A stretch of DNA of 64,000 nucleotides from Caprella mutica (Eukaryota > Arthropoda > Malacostraca > Amphipoda > Caprellidae), in assembly GCA_947561585.1 (NCBI GenBank), contig CANNZV010002493.1, forward strand, positions 51,765-115,764, given 5' to 3'. This document shows positions 58,302 to 64,000 of the stretch, in pieces. Within the stretch, counting starts at the first letter, position 1. Every line of letters begins with the position of its first letter. Below the pieces are notes generated by a model. That model worked only from the letters and a program-made list of their open reading frames with translations, was not told the DNA's origin and did no database searches. Made by a program: the position numbers and the translations under genes.

Positions 58302-59839
58302 AGATAAAAAATTCTAAGCTCTTGATACGATTTCATTAAAACTTCTTTCAGAATTTAAAGAGCTGTAGACTGGCTATTTAGCTTCACCTGCAGCAATTGA
58401 TATCCAATATCGTTCCATTACAGCCTCCAAATGTAGTATTTATAAATGCATTCAGATCCACTCCCTTATTCTGAAAGAGTCTCGACTGCTGCCTTATGGA
58501 ACTTGGATGCTATATTTCACTGCCATGTCGAAGACAGCTCTACGGATTTATTGGCGTTTAATCATTTATCGAAATGTATTTTAGTTTGGACCATCTGGTG
58601 GATATTAATCTTGAAATATTTAGGAATGAAATCGTAACTCTTCATTTAAACTCGAAGGAAAACTAAGTTTCCATCTTTTAGGTTAAAGTGCTTCTGTAAA
58701 TTAAACATTTGCTTTAGTACCTACCTGTATTTGATGTAGGTATTTTAAAATTTGATCATGTTGGATACCAATTCAATTCATACCAGAGTAACTGGAAAAG
58801 AACGAAAAATACTCATGATATATAAAATTGAAGGTAACTAGCTTATAGTTTCAACAAATATTATTCAATCTATTTCTTTTATTCATATATATATATTATT
58901 GAAAAACCTTATATGTTCATACATGCTTATCACGAATACAAAAATATCTCTATATTCAAAACAAAATCTCTTTAGTACATAAAAATATAAATTGCCTCGC
59001 ATTTCTCATATTTTGAATTGCAAATACACCAACTTTCATTCATCTTTGTCTTCACGTATCAACTGAGTGAATAAAGGACGATTATGGGCCTCTTGTTCTG
59101 ACGTGAGTGATGGCTTGATTATTCTTCAAATGCCCCCCACCCCAAAGTTTTAAGAATAGCGAAGGCCACAATCAGACCGCTGCATCATTAATTATCCAGA
59201 TCTTCTATCACCAAGTCAGTGAATAATTAAGGTAGAGCATTCAGTGTTGGAATTGACGGGCGGATACTTTGTATTGGCTGCTAATCTACATAATGTGGTT
59301 ATTTGGAAATTTCTGTCGTTATTCTGCAAGGCGTTAAATGATTTCTAGTTTTTAGTATAAGTTCAACATTTACTAATTTCATCACGCAATACTATCATTA
59401 TTTACAGCAAAAGTTTAAATTTTCTGAGGCCTCTTTTTTCATGGAGGTTAAACTCAAAATAATGTTAGTTTATTCAGGCTTCCTCAATAGATGCATTTGG
59501 TTAATTTTCTAGATTACGTTGGTTTGTCAATTAGAATTTAATGTGTGAGCCTAACCCTCTCAAATGAAACAGTGTATCCTTCTCTTAATTTGTGTACTTA
59601 GTGCTCTCAAATGATCTAGTTGAACCCTCTTCTGTGCTTCGATTTAACACTCTATTTCACTCGCCCTCTCCCTTTTCACTCTCACTCTAACCCTCTCCCT
59701 CTCTCTTTAACCATAGTAACCTAGGGACTGATCCATGCGCACCAGTCCTCACGAAAAATATTAATTCTATTTTTTAACTAATTTGGAAGCTATCTTTTCA
59801 TGACTTTTATTTTTTAACATAAATACATACGATTATCCT
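58302..59839. other. Non-coding; no gene supported
   Basis: A 63-codon frame at 58446-58637 is unidentified. A pyrimidine-rich CCCTCTC tract lies at about 59640-59712. No inverted-repeat end of the downstream retrotransposon could be defined here. Confidence 0.45.
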
Positions 59840-60383
59840 CTGTCTGCTTAGGTTCGTTAGGGGAAAACTGAGAAGCGTTCGTGCATTCGTGGTGTGTTCA
59901 GTGTGTTTTTAGCAATCGTGAAGTGTGGTAACAAAGTGTCAGCTCCTGTTAATATAAACTGTCATAGCTACTACAGCGTGAGTTGACAGAAAATAAATTA
60001 AATGGAAAGAAAATTATTCCATTTATGATTCATTTGTATATACAAATGCAAAATAAAATGAATTCTTGGAAATTTCGGGACTAGTCCCTTTTTCCCATAA
60101 GAATTGGCTTACTCTAGGGTAATGCTTGTGAATGATTGACCATAGTCTGGATTAAACTCTATTTTATGAATAGTGTTCAAAGGTTACAAGAATTTTGAAA
60201 CTTTACAATGAACTGAAAATTAAATACCTATAATCATTATTTGAATTTCGTTTTCGATTATTAGGAAAGAAACTTACCTTACTATAATTTCTCGATGGAA
60301 ACTCTAACTTTTGTATAGGTAGCTACTATCTCGACAATTATTTGACTTTAATATTCTTGTTAATTGTTTACAGTTCTCTAGTC
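59840..60383 (+). promoter_or_regulatory. Putative leader/promoter of the DIRS element
   Basis: This stretch precedes the gag-like ORF. It contains TTCAGTGTG at about 59898, which resembles an arthropod initiator. GTGGTAACAAAG (donor-like) at about 59927 and TTGTTAATTGTTTACAG (acceptor-like) ending at 60373 would remove most of the leader if spliced. All of this is inference. Confidence 0.25.
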
Positions 60384-61577
60384 ATGTCTTCTGATATTTT
60401 GAGTGAAATTATTGACAGCAATGCTGTACCAGTTAAAGAAACTAAAACTACTGAAAAAGAAAAAATTAAAACTGGTAGCAAGAATGACTCGAAACGTACG
60501 GAAGCCGGTGGTAGTAAGCAGTCCTCTAGTAGTGCTAATGGAAGTAAATCTACCGATTCTGGAGGTAAGCAGTCTAAACAAACTACTAGCACGGCTTCAA
60601 AAAATGATTTTCTAGAAAAACTAGGAAATATCATGGAAAACGGATTTTTAAATTTACAAACTAGTTTGTCTAAACTAGGAGATGATGTGGCAGATAAAAT
60701 AGCCACCAGGTTCTCTCCATCGAATGAATATGAGGATGTGATTGATCATGATAATGGAGTCGAAGATGTTAGTGATGAAGATTTTGATGATGAAACTGGT
60801 GATAAACTTTTTGATTCTATATCAAAGGAGTTCGCTTCGCCTGAAGTAACTGATCCACCTGCTTCACCAAAAATTGCAAAACTAGTTGACATGATGTTAG
60901 GCATGAAGATTAACCCTAAAACGGCAAAGGAACGCAATGAAAAGTATCATCGACCGGAAAACATTCAATTTCTCTCTGCTCCCAAAGTTAACAAGCAGGT
61001 GTGGCTAGGTTTGAAACCTAAGACAAGAGCAGTTGATGCCCAGTTGCAGGAGGTACAGAAGGAATTCCTTACTAGTGCCATACCTATTGTGAATGCAATT
61101 GGTAAATTGAATGATGTCAGGGAAGGAAATGGAGATCTTGATTTAGGTCACTTAATACGGACTCTCTCTGATGCTGTGGGATTCATTGGTTCAGCTAATC
61201 AGAAAATAGTGCAAAACCGTAGAGATTTTATCAAAGAAGATCTCTCTCCTAAACTGAAAGGAATCTGCAGCATGGACGTACCCTTTTCTGGAAATTTTCT
61301 ATTCGGTGAAAACTTGGTGCAGAACATGAAGGATATGGCTGAAACTTATAAATTCTCTGAGGATTTGAGAAAATCTCCTACTTTTTCTTACCCTCACCGT
61401 GGAAAACTGAGACATGGAATGAATCAGCAATATGGATCCCACAGAGGTAGATTCCCTTACGTGGCTAGAGCCCGTGGAGTTAAACGGGAGAGGTTTTTTC
61501 CCTATGGCCAAAGAGGAGGCTATCAGTCGACGTCATTCAGAGGAAAAAACAAAGAAAGGATTCAGAGGGAGAAGTAG
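60384..61577 (+). CDS. DIRS gag-like protein (ORF1)
   Basis: Structural protein thought to package the element's RNA. The 397-residue reading starts at the ATG of MSSDILSEIIDSN. The frame is open 14 codons upstream, but only with a TTG and after an acceptor-like sequence. In order: a Lys/Ser/Thr/Gly-rich segment (about 15-75), a helical stretch FLEKLGNIMENGFLNLQTSL, an acidic cluster (115-140), a conserved DIRS-gag-like core (about 170-325) with RPENIQFLSAPKVNKQVW, RTLSDAVGFIGSA and LFGENL (306-311), and a basic Arg/Gly-rich tail (338-397) likely to bind nucleic acid. It ends 17 bases before the next ORF and lies in another frame. Assigned from arrangement and core motifs; no CCHC knuckle is present. 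Confidence 0.85.
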   Translation: MSSDILSEIIDSNAVPVKETKTTEKEKIKTGSKNDSKRTEAGGSKQSSSSANGSKSTDSGGKQSKQTTSTASKNDFLEKLGNIMENGFLNLQTSLSKLGDDVADKIATRFSPSNEYEDVIDHDNGVEDVSDEDFDDETGDKLFDSISKEFASPEVTDPPASPKIAKLVDMMLGMKINPKTAKERNEKYHRPENIQFLSAPKVNKQVWLGLKPKTRAVDAQLQEVQKEFLTSAIPIVNAIGKLNDVREGNGDLDLGHLIRTLSDAVGFIGSANQKIVQNRRDFIKEDLSPKLKGICSMDVPFSGNFLFGENLVQNMKDMAETYKFSEDLRKSPTFSYPHRGKLRHGMNQQYGSHRGRFPYVARARGVKRERFFPYGQRGGYQSTSFRGKNKERIQREK

Positions 61578-61594
61578 ATTCTGTTCAAGACAGA

Positions 61595-63637
61595 ATGCAG
61601 TCGAATGGGGTGAGTCTTAATTTTGGTGGTAGCATTACAAATTCTTTAGAATTCTGGAAATCCTTCACCAACGATAGTATAATTCATGATATTGTGAGTG
61701 GCGTTAACTTGGAATTCGATGGTAAATTACCAGCTCAAAAATTTGTGCCAAAACAAATTAGTTGTAATTCTTCTGAATATGATGCCATTACTAATGAACT
61801 GTCTTCATTCCTTGAAAGAGGAATTATTGAGAAAACTGAACATTGCGCTAATGAGTTTATTTCGCATATTTTTACTAGACCTAAAAGTGGTGGTAGAGTG
61901 CGCATTATCTTAAATCTAACTAAATTGAACGAGTTTATCGAGTACAAACATTTCAAAATGGAAACTTTTCCTGCAGCTTTAACTCTTATTGAAAGAAACT
62001 ACTACATGGGATCAGTAGATTTGAAAGACGCTTATTACTCTGTTCCAATTAGTGAAGATCATAGAAAGTACCTTAGATTCTTTTGGGATGGTGTTTTGTA
62101 TCAATATACATGTCTTCCTAATGGGTTGGCTAGTGCACCGCGCACTTTCACAAAGTTATTAAAGCCACTGTTTTCTCATCTTAGAAGTATGGGATACTTG
62201 TCACTTTATTATTTAGATGATACTCTGTTGATAGGAGACTCTATTTCTAAATGTAAAGACAATATTGATGAGACGGTTAGTGTCCTGACTAATGCAGGGT
62301 TCGTAGTTAATGAAGATAAAAGTGTTATTTGTCCAACCCGAGAAATCGAATTCTTAGGATTTACAATTAATTCTACTTTAATGACAGTAACTCTACCATT
62401 AGAAAAGGTCGCTGCTGTTGAATCGAAAAGTGCTACTTTATTGAAATCGAGTACGACTACTATTAGAGAGTTGGCGTCATATATAGGGTTAATTGTTTCT
62501 ACTTTCCCTGCTGTTAGATATGGTCCTTTGTATTATAGGAACTTGGAAAATTGCAAAATAGCAGCGTTGAAATTGAATTGTGGTAACTTTGATAGGCCTG
62601 TAGAAATTAACTTAGAATCAAAGAATGAAATCAGTTGGTGGCGTGACAATGTTTCTAGCTCATTTAAAAATATTAAAGACAGTCATTACGATGCTATTAT
62701 TGATGTAGATGCCTCGTTAGAAGGATGGGGTTGTGTTTATAATGGTAAAACTACTGGCGGAAGATGGTCATCTATTGAATGCTCTCTGCATATAAATGCA
62801 TTAGAATCTAAAGCTATCTTGTTTGCAATCCAAAGTTTCTTCCGTGATGAGAAGGATTTTCATATAAGAATTCGTTCTGATAATGTTACTGCAGTTACTT
62901 ACTTGAATAAAATGGGTGGTACTAAGTCTTCAGCATGTAATACTATTATAAAAGAATTATGGCTATATTGCATAAACAGAAATATTTGGATTTCGGCCGA
63001 ACATTTACCTGGTACTGATAATATTATTGCTGACAAAGAAAGCAGGAAATTTAATGATGACATGGAATGGACATTGAAAGATTTATATTTCAAGTGGATA
63101 GAAAATTATTTTGGAATAGCTGAGGTAGATTTATTTGCTACTAGACTTAATGCAAAATATGATTGTTATGTTTCATGGAGACCAGATCCTAATGCTTTTT
63201 TCATCAATGCTTTTTGTAGAAGCTGGTACTCATTTAAATTTTATGCATTTCCTCCCTTCAGCCTTATTCCTGCTTGTTTGACAAAAATAATACAAGATCG
63301 AAACGAGGGAGTTCTAGTAGTACCACTGTGGACAGGACAAATTTGGTTTCCGAAATTGATGAAAATGCTAATATCTCCTCCTCTGTTATTCCCCAAAGAC
63401 GCATTGTTCCTGACACACAAAATCAAGCTGGACCATCCACTAAAGAAGTCATTGCGACTGATGGCATGTCGTGTATCAGGAAATTTTATGAAAGTCGAGG
63501 AATTCCGTCGGACGCTGTCTCAGTCATTATGTCATCCTGTAGAAAGAGTACAGCAATTCAGTATGAAACGTATTTTAAGAAGTGGTATAATTTCTGTTGT
63601 CGAAGGAAAATCAATCCTGTGTGTGCTTCCGAAATAA
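61595..63637 (+). CDS. DIRS reverse transcriptase-RNase H-methyltransferase-like polyprotein (ORF2)
   Basis: 680 residues. It copies the element's RNA into DNA. RT: GGRVRIILNLTKLNEF (99-114), VDLKDAYYSVP with the first catalytic Asp at 142, LPNGLASAPRTFTKLL (174-189), and the active-site box YLDD at 206-209. RNase H: IDVDASLEGWG (Asp372), Glu404 in NALESKA, Asp429 in RSDN and Asp480 in HLPGTDNIIAD, so all four catalytic acids are present. C-terminal domain (about 505-630): VDLFATRLN, SWRPDPNAFFINAF, FYAFPPF, as in the Dam-like methyltransferase region of DIRS and Ngaro elements. No premature stop. The last 57 codons overlap the recombinase ORF in the -1 frame. Translation is probably by reinitiation from ORF1 or an internal start. 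Confidence 0.95.
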   Translation: MQSNGVSLNFGGSITNSLEFWKSFTNDSIIHDIVSGVNLEFDGKLPAQKFVPKQISCNSSEYDAITNELSSFLERGIIEKTEHCANEFISHIFTRPKSGGRVRIILNLTKLNEFIEYKHFKMETFPAALTLIERNYYMGSVDLKDAYYSVPISEDHRKYLRFFWDGVLYQYTCLPNGLASAPRTFTKLLKPLFSHLRSMGYLSLYYLDDTLLIGDSISKCKDNIDETVSVLTNAGFVVNEDKSVICPTREIEFLGFTINSTLMTVTLPLEKVAAVESKSATLLKSSTTTIRELASYIGLIVSTFPAVRYGPLYYRNLENCKIAALKLNCGNFDRPVEINLESKNEISWWRDNVSSSFKNIKDSHYDAIIDVDASLEGWGCVYNGKTTGGRWSSIECSLHINALESKAILFAIQSFFRDEKDFHIRIRSDNVTAVTYLNKMGGTKSSACNTIIKELWLYCINRNIWISAEHLPGTDNIIADKESRKFNDDMEWTLKDLYFKWIENYFGIAEVDLFATRLNAKYDCYVSWRPDPNAFFINAFCRSWYSFKFYAFPPFSLIPACLTKIIQDRNEGVLVVPLWTGQIWFPKLMKMLISPPLLFPKDALFLTHKIKLDHPLKKSLRLMACRVSGNFMKVEEFRRTLSQSLCHPVERVQQFSMKRILRSGIISVVEGKSILCVLPK

Positions 63638-64000
63638 CTGTCATCGAGTTCTTGTACGAGCTGTTTTCTCATGATCACAGTTACAGTAGTTTGAATACTG
63701 CTAGATCTGCTTTGTCAACGATCTTGTGGAATGATAATGGCTTGACTATTGGGAAATATCCTGTAATCAAGCGGTTTTTAAAAGGAGTGTTTGAAATTAG
63801 ACCTCCCTTACCCAGGTATAATTCAACCTGGGATGTAAATATTGTTCTGTGTTATTTGAAAAACTTTTTCCCGTTGGAAAATGTCACGCTTGCGCAGTTG
63901 ACGCACAAGTTAGTTACGCTCTTAGCGTTAGTTACTGCTCAAAGAGCTCAAACTCTTTCATTATTTAATACCAAATACTTGGTAATTGATCACGAAAAGT
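63466..64000 (+). CDS. DIRS tyrosine recombinase (ORF3), partial
   Basis: Integrates the circular DNA intermediate. From the ATG at 63466 (MSCIRKFYESRGIPSDAVSV) 178 codons are in the window. The same frame is open back to about 63238, so a frameshift from ORF2 is also possible. The core-binding part includes SLNTARSALSTILW, then KYPVIKRFLKGVFEIRPPLP, and the catalytic domain begins near LAQLTHKLVTLLALVTAQRA. Arg160 in TAQRAQTL is the expected first catalytic Arg. The HxxR and Tyr of the active site lie beyond the window. It overlaps ORF2 by 172 bases in the -1 frame. Confidence 0.9.
   Translation, partial: MSCIRKFYESRGIPSDAVSVIMSSCRKSTAIQYETYFKKWYNFCCRRKINPVCASEITVIEFLYELFSHDHSYSSLNTARSALSTILWNDNGLTIGKYPVIKRFLKGVFEIRPPLPRYNSTWDVNIVLCYLKNFFPLENVTLAQLTHKLVTLLALVTAQRAQTLSLFNTKYLVIDHEK

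Larger units (their letters stand above)
60384..64000 (+). mobile_element. DIRS-type tyrosine-recombinase retrotransposon, right end cut by window
   Basis: The order gag-like ORF, then RT/RNase H/methyltransferase-like ORF, then tyrosine recombinase on one strand is the DIRS-like arrangement. Two ORFs are complete without a stop or frameshift and the third is open to the window edge, so the copy looks young. The left and right terminal repeats and internal complementary region that DIRS elements use instead of LTRs were not identified, the right side being outside the window. Confidence 0.9.

Noticed and set aside
24607..59839. Possible neighbouring nAChR genes (alpha1, beta2), which cluster with alpha2 in some insects
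   Set aside because: No Cys-loop, M1-M3 or M4 exon of a second subunit was recognised on either strand.
60368..60937. Several minus-strand frames opposite the gag-like ORF
   Set aside because: They are antisense shadows of the DIRS ORF1 low-complexity region.

Overview
The window looks like an AT-rich, repeat-dense insect nuclear genome. The main evidence is a spliced nicotinic acetylcholine receptor subunit gene of the insect alpha2 type. Its intron phases and exon sizes (45, 110, 181, 157, 344 bp and so on) fit the nAChR family, and its closest recalled relative is Drosophila nAChR alpha2 (SAD). The order of insect cannot be fixed from the sequence. The many miniature inverted-repeat elements and minisatellites would suit a hemipteran such as a planthopper, but that is a guess.

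Layout. 1-17943 is non-coding sequence holding minisatellites (47, 23, 27, ~60 and 17 bp units), several families of miniature inverted-repeat elements (MITEs), a long fold-back repeat at 10.4-10.7 kb, and one dead Tc1/mariner-type transposase at 5.6-6.1 kb. 17944-24606 (+) holds eight exons encoding the last 613 residues of the nAChR subunit; the signal peptide and first binding-domain exons lie upstream and were not found. 24607-59800 has no gene I can recognise. It holds further MITE copies and tandem arrays with 17, 56, 36, 40, 60, 22, 34 and 59 bp units. 59850-64000 (+) is a DIRS-type tyrosine-recombinase retrotransposon with an intact gag-like ORF, an intact RT/RNase H/methyltransferase-like ORF and an overlapping recombinase ORF that runs off the window end.

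The only host gene is the receptor subunit, which would form the ligand-binding face and channel wall of a pentameric synaptic acetylcholine receptor. Its introns have been heavily invaded. One holds a minisatellite made of the end of the receptor's own exon plus its 5' splice site (15 copies). Another ends in a 17-bp minisatellite close to a 45-bp exon. A third holds a near-perfect 67-bp-arm hairpin.

The most unusual signals are: (1) the exon-derived splice-donor minisatellite; (2) a MITE whose palindromic centre has become a tandem array; (3) a MITE family carrying four or five AP-1-type TGASTCA sites per copy; (4) several tandem arrays whose unit is itself hairpin-forming; and (5) the apparently intact DIRS element. 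At least eight MITE families recur within the window. All family assignments come from reading the sequence; no database search was run.
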